Source: a virus
Virus record (IMG/VR): IMGVR_UViG_3300033145_000608
Location: 1-29,615 of that record
Strand: one strand, 5' to 3'
Length of the DNA stretch: 29,615 bases
Part shown: piece by piece, positions 22,596-29,504 of the stretch
How positions within the stretch are numbered: position 1 is the stretch's first letter
Layout: the number at the start of each line of letters is the position of its first letter
Made by a program: the position numbers and the translations under genes
Notes under the pieces: model-generated
Databases searched by the model: none
Seen by the model: only the letters and a program-made list of their open reading frames with translations
Told to the model about the DNA's origin: nothing

Positions 22596-22877
22596 TCATA
22601 TCGCCATCACGATTTGATTATGTTTTCCTATTCTCGGAGACGCCGGTTTATGACAGCACTTCTCAAAGTCGATTTCATTGTGCGGCGTCAGCAACCGGTA
22701 TTCCCAATGCGCTGAATTTCCTTTAACCGTCCTGCTCTCGAATTTCAACCCGCCAAGCCGCGCCATTTCGTTTTTGCGCTGATTCCACGACCAGCCGAAT
22801 TTCTCAGTCATTTCCGCTCCGCTATGCCACAATCCATCCGCCATGTGCCAGAGCACCCGTTGCTTTTGTGTTCTCAT
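22596..22877 (-). CDS. small winged-helix-like protein
   Basis: A 93-residue protein. The N-terminal ~65 residues follow a winged-helix layout: KQRVLWHMADGLWHSGAEM, WSWNQRKNEMARLGGLKF, then a wing ending WEYRLL. The ATG overlaps the preceding stop by 4 bases. It is probably a DNA-binding regulator in the early operon (inference). Confidence 0.65.
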   Translation of the reverse strand: MRTQKQRVLWHMADGLWHSGAEMTEKFGWSWNQRKNEMARLGGLKFESRTVKGNSAHWEYRLLTPHNEIDFEKCCHKPASPRIGKHNQIVMAI

Positions 22878-23593
22878 TCCTCACCTACCCAACGATGTAT
22901 GCAATTATAGCCGCCCCGGTGAATCCAGACCGGTTCCAGGTTGTTGTTTGACATTTGATTGATTTCAGCGCGTGTATATACATTACCGAGATGTGCGAGA
23001 CAAAACGGGCGGGTATGTTCCGTCATTAATCCGGCGTAAAAGAATTTTTCAATCCCGGCAATGTCGTATTTTTCCATATTTGTTGCGGTGCAATAGCCGC
23101 TCATAGCCGTCCGGCTGAGCGTATCACAATGCCGCGCCGACATGCCGCTGCGCAGTGCCAGTTGGTCCCGTAGCCATTTTCGATTCTGTTCACGAATGAT
23201 CGCTTCCTCTACAACCTTCTGAAAGCGCATCACATCTTCATCGGCAACATTCTTAAAGCGATAGGTATCCTGCTCACGGATTCGTTTCAGGCGTTTTACA
23301 ACGGGATCCGGAAACTTCTGACTGTCATAGTCCGACCATGCTTCCAGTACGTGCTTTTCTAAGGTGATCTGTTCATTGCGAACGCCGATGATCAGATCAT
23401 TGAATCCCGCCCGCCTCATGGCATTCCGCCAGATAGCAGAGTTCGATTCTAATTCAGATAATGTATATCTATCAAGCAATCCCCAACTGATATTACGCAA
23501 CGCACGCCCGTAAACTTTATCGGATTTCAGACGGCTATCTGTGCTGTTTTCTAATATCTTCTGAACTTGCCGGTCAACGGTTCTTAGACTCAT
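22874..23593 (-). CDS. minor head-like protein with SPP1 gp7/Mu F-type C-terminal domain
   Basis: The start is set at ATG 23593 (239 residues), with AGGAAAG upstream; a longer frame overlaps the previous gene. The C-terminal ~60 residues carry THTRPFC-like residues (EHTRPFCLAHLG), an EINQMSN segment and GGYNCIHRW, the pattern of the SPP1 gp7/Mu F head morphogenesis domain. The N-terminal ~180 residues are helical and charged. Its place in the early operon, far from portal and terminase, is unusual for a head protein, so it may have another use. Confidence 0.72.
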   Translation of the reverse strand: MSLRTVDRQVQKILENSTDSRLKSDKVYGRALRNISWGLLDRYTLSELESNSAIWRNAMRRAGFNDLIIGVRNEQITLEKHVLEAWSDYDSQKFPDPVVKRLKRIREQDTYRFKNVADEDVMRFQKVVEEAIIREQNRKWLRDQLALRSGMSARHCDTLSRTAMSGYCTATNMEKYDIAGIEKFFYAGLMTEHTRPFCLAHLGNVYTRAEINQMSNNNLEPVWIHRGGYNCIHRWVGEE

Positions 23594-23771
23594 ATTCCGT
23601 TCTTTCCTGTTGTTGGGTTCTGTAAACAATATCTTTAATGCGGATCGGCGACAAATAATATTTTGGTGAAAGCAGTTCGCAGATTTCATCTACTTTCATA
23701 CCCTTTGCCTGATAGTGCTCGAATTCTTCTCTGATTAATCGATATTTGCGTTTTATTTGTATCGATATCAA
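23574..23771 (-). CDS. small HTH-like phage protein
   Basis: A 65-residue protein with MKVDEICELLSPKYYLSPIRIKDIVY, a short helix-turn-helix-like segment seen in small phage regulators. Its ATG overlaps the GemA-like stop (ATGA), and its end overlaps the start of the minor head-like gene by about 20 bp. Probably a DNA-binding protein; the target is unknown. Confidence 0.62.
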   Translation of the reverse strand: MISIQIKRKYRLIREEFEHYQAKGMKVDEICELLSPKYYLSPIRIKDIVYRTQQQERTEYESKNR

Positions 23772-24142
23772 TTTTTCTCCCGGCGATATTTAGAAACTGC
23801 TTCCATTCCGTTGATTACCTTTGTCGCCTCACTGCGGCTAAGGTTCTCGATTCTTTTCATATATCCGATCTGCTTCTTTATGAATTTTAAAATTTCATAA
23901 CCGGTCCACTTTAATTCATGATATCCGAGCCGGTATATATTCGATATTTGCAATGCCGTAAGCCCGTTCACCGCTTGGTTGCGTTCGCATAGATCGTGAT
24001 AGAGCTTGCACAGGTCTTCATCGCTCAATTCCAGTAGGCTATCCACATCGGCTGCCAACCGGATCTCGGTGTGTTTCATTCCGAGTTTGTTCGCAACGCC
24101 ATGAATCTTGCGAATCATTTCTTTTCTATTAATCTTTTTCAT
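23768..24142 (-). CDS. GemA-like regulatory protein (DUF1018)
   Basis: A 124-residue protein in the position and form of Mu GemA: an N-terminal RKEMIRKIHGVANKLGM helix, an ELSDEDLCKLYHDL segment, and a C-terminal IKKQIGYMKRIENLSRSEATKVINGM block. In Mu, GemA affects host gene expression and DNA supercoiling. It follows the transposition genes, overlapping the zinc-ribbon gene by 4 bases. The family match is by pattern and synteny. Confidence 0.75.
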   Translation of the reverse strand: MKKINRKEMIRKIHGVANKLGMKHTEIRLAADVDSLLELSDEDLCKLYHDLCERNQAVNGLTALQISNIYRLGYHELKWTGYEILKFIKKQIGYMKRIENLSRSEATKVINGMEAVSKYRREKN

Positions 24143-24342
24143 TGTATCCCTGCCGGTGTTTTTTGTCGTTGATATTTTGTGTTTCTGTTATAATAGACCG
24201 TCGGTCTGCGCCTTTTGATACGCGTTGAGTCATATTTCCAGAAGCCGCACTCCGGACAGATATACCCGTCCATTCTGCTGTAACGCAATATGATTAGAAA
24301 TTCTATCATTATCGTATTACACTTTGAACATTTCATCATCAA
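24139..24342 (-). CDS. small zinc-ribbon protein
   Basis: A 67-residue protein with CSKC at ~5-8 and CPEC at ~29-32, a typical two-knuckle zinc ribbon, followed by a very basic C-terminus (RIKRRRP...KYQRQK). This suggests nucleic-acid binding. Three Met codons open the gene, and its start overlaps the MuB-like stop, so the two are translationally linked. Confidence 0.7.
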   Translation of the reverse strand: MMMKCSKCNTIMIEFLIILRYSRMDGYICPECGFWKYDSTRIKRRRPTVYYNRNTKYQRQKTPAGIQ

Positions 24343-25238
24343 TCCACAAACATATATGTGCTTACATCCTCGATTATCTCTACCGTCAATTCAGAGTCCT
24401 CTTTTTGAGCATATTTCAAGCCAAATTTCAACATCTTATGGACCGTCCGCAGGCTGTTCCCGTTGCGGTGCATTGTTTTCCAGCAATATTCCTGAATCTC
24501 CCTGTCGGTTATGCCTGCTTCGCTGCAAAGCGCAAACACATCGCTCTTTTCGGGTTCCTGAAGTTCAATCCAGATTCCCATTCGCGAAGTGATCTGTGCG
24601 AAGATTTCTTTATTGCGTTTGCCACGAATATCCGATTTCAAGCGCGGCTGACCGACGAAAAACACCGGCGATCCGGTCATATCATGTATCTTCCGGGCAA
24701 CTTCCAGCGATTCAATCGACAGAAATTGCGCTTCATCGATAATTATCATATCGTCTCTGCCTTCGCGATTATCCAGGATATTCTTCATTGTATGATACTT
24801 ATTCCTTAATATCTGGACCTTCAGCGCATCGGCAATTGCGTATATGATCCCATCCCGGATGATCTCGGGACCCGCCGTCACTAATATTGTTTCGGGATAC
24901 TGCTCTACATAATACTTTACGGTTTCGGTTTTGCCGTTACCGGGGAACCCCCAGGCTATTCCCATCTCCCGCATGGAATGACAATAGCTCAGACCAGCCA
25001 GCAACTCCTTGGCGATACTCGTCTTCACAAATCCGCCCATATTATGGCTCTTGCGGCGTTCGGATTCCCGTAGCAGATAGCGTTCAACCTTGCGCTCAAT
25101 TGCCGGTACATCGCCCGGATACTTATCATTCAAAAATTGATTCATGCACGTCTGGCTGATGCCCAGCGCCTTGGCGATTTTGTTCTGCGAAATGTGATTC
25201 ATTTCCATGAATCCCTTAAGTTTGTCTCTCGTTTCCAT
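24339..25238 (-). CDS. MuB-like transposition ATPase
   Basis: A 299-residue AAA+ ATPase. An N-terminal helix-turn-helix (residues ~15-40, ISQNKIAKALGISQTCMNQF) precedes the ATPase domain with Walker A GFPGNGKT (97-104) and Walker B MIIIDEAQ (164-171). In Mu, MuB binds target DNA as ATP-filaments, delivers it to the MuA transpososome and gives target immunity. It lies 13 bp downstream of the transposase gene, as in Mu. Length and domain order match the family (Mu B is ~312 residues). Confidence 0.94.
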   Translation of the reverse strand: METRDKLKGFMEMNHISQNKIAKALGISQTCMNQFLNDKYPGDVPAIERKVERYLLRESERRKSHNMGGFVKTSIAKELLAGLSYCHSMREMGIAWGFPGNGKTETVKYYVEQYPETILVTAGPEIIRDGIIYAIADALKVQILRNKYHTMKNILDNREGRDDMIIIDEAQFLSIESLEVARKIHDMTGSPVFFVGQPRLKSDIRGKRNKEIFAQITSRMGIWIELQEPEKSDVFALCSEAGITDREIQEYCWKTMHRNGNSLRTVHKMLKFGLKYAQKEDSELTVEIIEDVSTYMFVD

Positions 25239-25251
25239 AATAACTCCCTCT

Positions 25252-26781
25252 TTATAATATTGTCATTTCTTGTTTCTGCATTATTTGCAGGATATTCTTG
25301 CGTTGAGCAACATATTCCTCAGCGGATTTACGCCGTATTTTCTTCTGTTGCCCGACGATCTGATGCAGGCTTTTATTGTTACTGAGAGCAGAGGCTTTCC
25401 CGCGCATCGGCGCTTCAAAAAGAAATCGGTCTTTAGCATCATACACCAAAATCGAAATCACATTTCCGCGCTCATCAATATTCCGCGGATCGAAGCGGAT
25501 TCCTACTTTTTTACCTTCAAGATTCACCATTCCTGGATGATAATACCAGTTCTGACGTTTGAACTTGAAATAGATTCCCTGTGAATGTACCCGGTGCAGC
25601 TTGGTATCCGGGCGCATCAGCAGCAGCTGTAGATCATCGGGATTGATCAGCGGGCGTGGCTTATAACGCTCATCCCAGACCATTTCCGGCGATTTTCCGC
25701 CCAATCCGCCGTGTTTCCGGTTATTGTACTCCCACATTATTTCGTCAAGCCGGGCTTCCATTTCCCGGAAATTCGGTATTTTGTCCAGTTTAATTTTGTA
25801 CTTACGACCGCCAGCCGCCACAACCCCCTTGAATTCCTCCGGACGTTCTATCACATTAGACCCTACATACCCGTAATATCGCCGTTCAAGATTGTGGATC
25901 GTGCGATGTGCGGGTTCGATTGGCTTCGCTTTGGCGTTATAAGGCAGCGCAAAGATCACATTCATATTGAATCGCTGATAAATACCGCGCACCACAACTT
26001 CATCGATCTCTTGCCGGTACTGGTTGTACTGTTTTCCGCTTGCATCTATGCCGGTGAACATTTTACTCTTATAATCCCTGCCATTATCGATATAGACGTT
26101 CTGAGCGATCCCGTATTTCAAGATCGTGTAGTATAATGCCAGGTTGATTGTATCCTGCGACGGCATCGTTGAAAGCACCCAGCCGAGCGCCTTCCGCGTT
26201 CCTATATCCATCCACCAGGTCACCCAGGGTCGGAATAGAGTTCCCTTATCCGACATCATAAACATATCCATGCGATAATGATCTGAATTGATCAATTCCA
26301 GCGGCTCAAGTTCATTAAGATTCCGCTCAATGTAAGGATTGCTGTCATCAAAAGCCCTCTGACCATGACAAAAAAGCACCTTTACCGGGTTCGGTATCTC
26401 CTCAAATGCCCGTAGAAAGGTCTGATAACTGACCGGCTCCTGGTTGATTGTGTCGCAAAACGGGATATAATCGGTCTCGTAGATCGTTAGGCTCTTCGGT
26501 TTATTCTGATTTAACATTAATTCACATATATACGCCTGTTGTTCCGGCGTCATTTTTCGCCTGCCTTCACGACGTAGATGCGCATGGTCCGCGAGTCCCG
26601 GCAATCCGTATTTTTTATAATTCTTTTTCCATGTGAAATATGTCGAGCGGCTGATCTGAAATTTTTTCAACACGTCCGGCAGGATATACCCTTTACGCTT
26701 CATCTGCTCTATACCATTTATAATATGTACGCGCGCGTAGCAGAGATCCCGTTGCCGTTCCGTCAAATCACTCAAAGTCAT
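25252..26781 (-). CDS. MuA-like DDE transposase
   Basis: A 509-residue transposase. An N-terminal HTH region (~35-60, LKKFQISRSTYFTWKKNY) is followed by the catalytic rve core with Asp167 (NSDHY), Asp232 (YIDNGRDY) and Glu289 (KPIEPAHR). The spacing of 57 residues between the second Asp and Glu is close to MuA (336 to 392). A C-terminal beta region (~390-470) matches the Mu transposase C domain. It would cut at the phage ends and replicate by transposition. It probably binds the three repeats at 29336-29494. The start overlaps the preceding gene by 14 bp. Confidence 0.96.
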   Translation of the reverse strand: MTLSDLTERQRDLCYARVHIINGIEQMKRKGYILPDVLKKFQISRSTYFTWKKNYKKYGLPGLADHAHLRREGRRKMTPEQQAYICELMLNQNKPKSLTIYETDYIPFCDTINQEPVSYQTFLRAFEEIPNPVKVLFCHGQRAFDDSNPYIERNLNELEPLELINSDHYRMDMFMMSDKGTLFRPWVTWWMDIGTRKALGWVLSTMPSQDTINLALYYTILKYGIAQNVYIDNGRDYKSKMFTGIDASGKQYNQYRQEIDEVVVRGIYQRFNMNVIFALPYNAKAKPIEPAHRTIHNLERRYYGYVGSNVIERPEEFKGVVAAGGRKYKIKLDKIPNFREMEARLDEIMWEYNNRKHGGLGGKSPEMVWDERYKPRPLINPDDLQLLLMRPDTKLHRVHSQGIYFKFKRQNWYYHPGMVNLEGKKVGIRFDPRNIDERGNVISILVYDAKDRFLFEAPMRGKASALSNNKSLHQIVGQQKKIRRKSAEEYVAQRKNILQIMQKQEMTIL

Positions 26782-27079
26782 ATTGATACTCTATTAATTG
26801 CCGATTAAGCGCAGGTCCGCATGGTATATATATATGAGATACTTCGCCAAATGCGGGATGTTTTATGTAGCCGGGGAGAGGATTTTTCGATAATAATATA
26901 CGACTACTTATTCTTTTTGTCCGCGGTCCCCAATAGCCACACCATAAACCAATAATGCAGCGTTTTATTATTTCCCAAATATTTAGAGATCTAAATGAAA
27001 CTTCCTCTTTTGTATAGAAAGGCGGAATTTCAAGAAAATGATTCTTAATAAATTCTTCATCTTTCATTAATTTTTCCAT
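26768..27079 (-). CDS. hypothetical early protein before transposase
   Basis: A 103-residue protein, unrecognised. It contains LNIWEIIKRCIIGLWCGYWGPRTKR, a Trp/Cys-rich hydrophobic segment, and a C-terminal IYIPCGPALNRQLIEY. The ATG lies 2 bp after the upstream stop, and its end overlaps the transposase gene, so it is coupled to both. An alternative start lies four codons on. Confidence 0.55.
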   Translation of the reverse strand: MEKLMKDEEFIKNHFLEIPPFYTKEEVSFRSLNIWEIIKRCIIGLWCGYWGPRTKRISSRILLSKNPLPGYIKHPAFGEVSHIYIPCGPALNRQLIEYQYDFE

Positions 27080-27081
27080 TA

Positions 27082-27915
27082 TTAATTGCCGATTATTTGT
27101 GATGCTTCTTTGATCAAATCGCGCAGATGTTTGATTTCAGCGGTAAAAACAGGATCTGTGGCCGTCAAATCAGCGTTGCGGACGATTTCAATCACAGTTT
27201 TGATTTGTTCAGACAGGCTCTGGATTGCCTTTACACGGGCTTCCGGCTTCTGGCTGTCTAATAATGCTTTGTATTTTATACGCATTGCACGGTTTTTTTC
27301 CTGTTCTTCAGAGAGATATGTCCGCGCTATATCCAGTTCCGCCGCCGTTTTTTTCTTTTCGTCAATCAATTCCGCCTTTTCACGAATCGAAGCCTGGTCT
27401 ATCGTCTCCCGCAGCGATGTGTTTTCCTTCACCATATATATGATCTTATCCCGGACGTTCTCACTTGCCGATTCCGGCGACATAATGAAATCGATAACCT
27501 CTTTGCGATAATTGTCCGGCAGCCGCTTTACCGCGCGAATGTCACGGATCGGGATATTGAGTTGCTCCAGCTTGTTTGCAATCTCTTCCCCGAAGTACGC
27601 CATATTGCCGAGATGCTCTTTTACTGTGCCATAATTCATTCCGATTAACTCACAAAACGCCGGAAATGATGGTGCAAATTCTAATAGATCTGCGTTTTTA
27701 TTACGGTATGCTAATTGAATTTTGTAGAGTTGTGAGTATTGCAAACCGCGGTTAAAAAGTTCAATAGTATCTGCATACTGAATCATTCCAATTAATTTGT
27801 AGATATCATTTTTGGAGGTGACGTCACCTTGAGAAAAAACCTTTGTCGTCGAGAGTGTGTTATTTATTACTTCGTTTTTCAAGGTGACGTCACCCTGAGT
27901 CTTACTTTTCGTCAT
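27082..27915 (-). CDS. hypothetical early protein with QGDVT repeats and coiled coil
   Basis: A 277-residue protein. The first 40 residues contain two related peptides, TQGDVTLKNEV and SQGDVTSKNDI. A middle region follows with FAPSFPAFCELIGMNYGTVKEHLGN, which could be HTH-like, and IPIRDIRAVKRLPDNYR. A long charged coiled coil (~150-235) completes it. ParB/replication-partner-like features are possible but not shown. GGAGG lies 6 nt upstream of ATG 27915. It lies between the first early genes and the transposase, so it may regulate or assist transposition (inference). Confidence 0.65.
   Translation of the reverse strand: MTKSKTQGDVTLKNEVINNTLSTTKVFSQGDVTSKNDIYKLIGMIQYADTIELFNRGLQYSQLYKIQLAYRNKNADLLEFAPSFPAFCELIGMNYGTVKEHLGNMAYFGEEIANKLEQLNIPIRDIRAVKRLPDNYRKEVIDFIMSPESASENVRDKIIYMVKENTSLRETIDQASIREKAELIDEKKKTAAELDIARTYLSEEQEKNRAMRIKYKALLDSQKPEARVKAIQSLSEQIKTVIEIVRNADLTATDPVFTAEIKHLRDLIKEASQIIGN
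27816..27829. promoter_or_regulatory. palindrome AGGTGACGTCACCT
   Basis: A perfect 14-bp palindrome within the start of the 277-residue gene, sharing its central 12 bp with a second copy at 27883-27894. It is a possible operator for a dimeric protein, although it also encodes the QGDVT peptide repeat. Confidence 0.45.
27883..27894. promoter_or_regulatory. palindrome GGTGACGTCACC
   Basis: The second copy of the 12-bp palindrome, 66 bp from the first and only ~20 bp inside the gene. The spacing is about six helical turns, so both could be bound on one face. Confidence 0.45.
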
Positions 27916-27917
27916 CT

Positions 27918-28340
27918 TTAACCTCCAATTTTAAGTTTTAATTCTGTCTCTTTTTTCTGTAGTTTAATGATTTGTTTTTGCACTCTGACCAGATCCAAAT
28001 AGTCCAACTCTTTCGGATCCACAAAACCGCCGCCCACGCTTTCGCACAAAAACCGGATAGCCGTAAAATCATGGCATACCACGGTAGCGGCACCCAGTAC
28101 TGCCACCGGAATCCGGCAGTCAACCTTCGATTCGCCGGTGTAATTGTCCAGCATACTTTTGCTCACTTCATAGTCAACCGCCTCGGAAATCAAAGCGGCG
28201 ATCTGGTAACGTGACAGGTTCACCTTCCGAAACATAGCGGACAGCTGCCCTTTCACTTCGTTTTCAATCGCCAGGCTGCCGATTTCGGGACCATCCCGCA
28301 AAAGACTAACCTGGTTTGGATTGGTTTTCCTACTACTCAT
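27918..28340 (-). CDS. hypothetical early protein, possible HTH regulator
   Basis: The start is set at ATG 28340 (140 residues), 4 nt after GGAGG; a longer frame has no site. It has a segment LSRYQIAALISEAVDYEVSKSM (~33-54), helical with an HTH feel, and a C-terminal KETELKLKIGG coiled tail (QKQIIKLQKK). Similar proteins occur near the repressor in Mu-like phages, but a firm family name cannot be given. It ends 2 bp before the next gene. Confidence 0.62.
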   Translation of the reverse strand: MSSRKTNPNQVSLLRDGPEIGSLAIENEVKGQLSAMFRKVNLSRYQIAALISEAVDYEVSKSMLDNYTGESKVDCRIPVAVLGAATVVCHDFTAIRFLCESVGGGFVDPKELDYLDLVRVQKQIIKLQKKETELKLKIGG

Positions 28341-28419
28341 TGCCCCTCCGTAGTTACTCGTTACCACGAATATTAATTAATGTTAGAAATTGATTGCCAG
28401 ATCCGTCCCCCTTACCTTT

Positions 28420-28469
28420 ATTATAGGTGTTTGAAAAACGGAATAAATTATTTAACTTTAAATTTAAAG
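28420..28469 (-). promoter_or_regulatory. putative promoter and palindrome before second early gene
   Basis: On the minus strand TATAAT lies at 28425-28420 in the 141-bp gap before the 140-residue gene. Upstream of it is a perfect 14-bp palindrome CTTTAAATTTAAAG (28456-28469). The -35 element is weak, so an activated or repressed promoter is possible. A/T-rich chance is an alternative. Confidence 0.4.
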
Positions 28470-28481
28470 AGATTTTTGACA

Positions 28482-28703
28482 TTAATTTTCCAAAATCTGA
28501 ATCTGGCGCGGCAGGTTCTCTATATACACAAGAACTTTTTTAATGTTATATCGCCGGTTCAGAACACCGGAAACCGCCTGGGGCGTCATCTTGCAGTCCT
28601 TTGCAATCTCTTGCCCGGTCTTGCCGTTTAGATTTATAATAGCTTTTAACTTGACCCTATCGCGGACTTTGTCGCCGGTCAGTAGTTTTGATTTGATTGC
28701 CAT
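28482..28703 (-). CDS. small HTH regulator, first early gene (Ner/Cro-like)
   Basis: The start is set at ATG 28703 (73 residues), 5 nt after GAGGAG; the longer frame starting at 28739 would begin at the transcript start. It has a clear helix-turn-helix, TGQEIAKDCKMTPQAVSGVL (~29-48). As first gene of the early operon, opposite the repressor and just behind the operator-promoter, it fits a Ner- or Cro-like protein that shuts down the switch promoters. The role is inferred from position and domain. Confidence 0.8.
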   Translation of the reverse strand: MAIKSKLLTGDKVRDRVKLKAIINLNGKTGQEIAKDCKMTPQAVSGVLNRRYNIKKVLVYIENLPRQIQILEN

Positions 28704-28747
28704 GTGAACTCCTCTGTGATTTTTTAAATAACTATACAACTAAAGGA

Positions 28748-28776
28748 AATATACTTAACGGGTTGTTAAGTGTCAA
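28748..28776 (-). promoter_or_regulatory. early lytic promoter
   Basis: Read on the minus strand, TTGACA (28776-28771) and TATATT (28753-28748) are separated by exactly 17 bp. The -35 is consensus and the -10 near consensus. Transcription would start near 28741 and run through the early operon. The 17-bp spacer is wholly filled by an inverted repeat, so repressor binding would block RNA polymerase. Confidence 0.88.
28754..28770. promoter_or_regulatory. operator CTTAAC-N5-GTTAAG
   Basis: A perfect 6-bp inverted repeat with a 5-bp centre lying exactly between the -35 and -10 of the early promoter. A further half site GTTAAG lies at 28795-28800, near the repressor start, and could allow autoregulation. 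The CI-type repressor and the small HTH protein are the likely ligands. Confidence 0.8.
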
Positions 28777-28792
28777 GGGAATAATTAAGATT

Positions 28793-29242
28793 TTGTTAAG
28801 TAATTTAAATATAGAAGATATACTGACGAGAATAAAAGAAATTGAAGGAGTTAAAACCTTCAAAGAAGTTGCCAATATATTAAGTGTTTCCGAGGTAAAT
28901 ATTTCACAATGGCGAAAACGAGGCAGTATCCCATATGAAAAATTAATAGAATATTGCAAAAATAAAGATATCGTTTTGGATTGGTTAATAACCGGGCGCG
29001 GCGCTATGCGCATTATACAAAGCAGCCCCAAGCAATATGCCATAGTGAACATACCGCCGGGGCTTACCCGTGAAGATATAGAAGATTATATGAGGGCTAC
29101 CACGAAGAATGAAGCGCTTATAAAAGAAAAGGATCTATTGGATCAGAAGATTATACGCCTGGAGCAGGCGCTTGCTGAGATGAATGAAGAAGATCGAAAC
29201 CGGATACTGAATGGTTTCCTATTAATCCTCGGCGCCATTTAG
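28793..29242 (+). CDS. CI-type lysogeny repressor
   Basis: The start is set at TTG 28793 (149 residues), about 12 nt after AAGGGA and outside the promoter; a longer frame would run through the operator. Residues ~8-65 match the phage CI repressor N-terminal domain: ILTRIKEIEGVKTFKEVANIL, SVSEVNISQWRKRGSIPYEKL, then LDWLITGRG. The C-terminal ~70 residues are helical (LDQKIIRLEQALAEMNEEDR) and probably a coiled-coil dimer region. No LexA-like peptidase domain is present, so induction is not by RecA self-cleavage of this protein. It is the only rightward gene and should repress the early promoter. Confidence 0.9.
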   Translation: MLSNLNIEDILTRIKEIEGVKTFKEVANILSVSEVNISQWRKRGSIPYEKLIEYCKNKDIVLDWLITGRGAMRIIQSSPKQYAIVNIPPGLTREDIEDYMRATTKNEALIKEKDLLDQKIIRLEQALAEMNEEDRNRILNGFLLILGAI

Positions 29243-29335
29243 ATCACCGCGTTTATAATATTTGTTATAGAACGCTCACCCTATTACATGCCCTATAATC
29301 ATTTATCAATACCTAATTATGAATAGCCAAATATA
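29243..29335. other. non-coding gap between repressor and end repeats
   Basis: No gene is seen. The stretch is A/T-rich and separates the repressor stop from the first transposase-site-like repeat. No clear terminator hairpin was found for the repressor. Confidence 0.5.
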
Positions 29336-29360
29336 CAAAGTAGTCCAGTTTAATTTTATA
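29336..29360. repeat. transposase end site, inner copy (L3-like)
   Basis: Contains AGTAGTCCAGTTTAATTT, with a 22-bp core at 29339-29360 identical to the second copy. It lies 42 bp from that copy in the same orientation, matching the L2-L3 spacing of Mu. Confidence 0.8.
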
Positions 29361-29376
29361 AAAAACCCAAAAACTC

Positions 29377-29402
29377 AAAAAGTAGTCCAGTTTAATTTTA
29401 TA
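29377..29402. repeat. transposase end site, middle copy (L2-like)
   Basis: The 22-bp core (29381-29402) is identical to the inner copy. The 42-bp spacing is four helical turns. It is the likely binding site of the MuA-like protein. Confidence 0.8.
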
Positions 29403-29472
29403 TATTTTTAATCCACAAACACAGTATTAGTATATGTTATTTAACCGTTTACACAATACCCACAATATTCAC

Positions 29473-29494
29473 AAAAGTCCAGTTTAATTTGATA
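29473..29494. repeat. transposase end site, outer copy (L1-like), next to phage terminus
   Basis: AGTCCAGTTTAATTT at 29476-29490 is identical to the core of the other two; the flanks differ. It is 92 bp from the middle copy. In Mu the L1 site lies a few bases from the end, so the phage terminus should fall shortly after 29494. A CA dinucleotide at 29503-29504 would fit the TG...CA ends of this transposase class. Confidence 0.75.
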
Positions 29495-29504
29495 CCCTAT
29501 AGCA

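Noticed and set aside
26793-27095. Direct repeat ATTAATTGCCGATTA at both ends of the 103-residue gene
   Set aside because: Fifteen bp in A/T-rich gene ends without mobile-element features; possibly chance.
28704-28739. Longer start for the first early gene (12 extra residues)
   Set aside because: The start at 28739 would be at the predicted transcript 5' end, while 28703 has a strong GAGGAG site.
28697-28792. Longer start for the CI-type repressor
   Set aside because: It would place the operator and early promoter inside the coding region and add a non-conserved N-terminus; TTG 28793 has a site and fits the domain.
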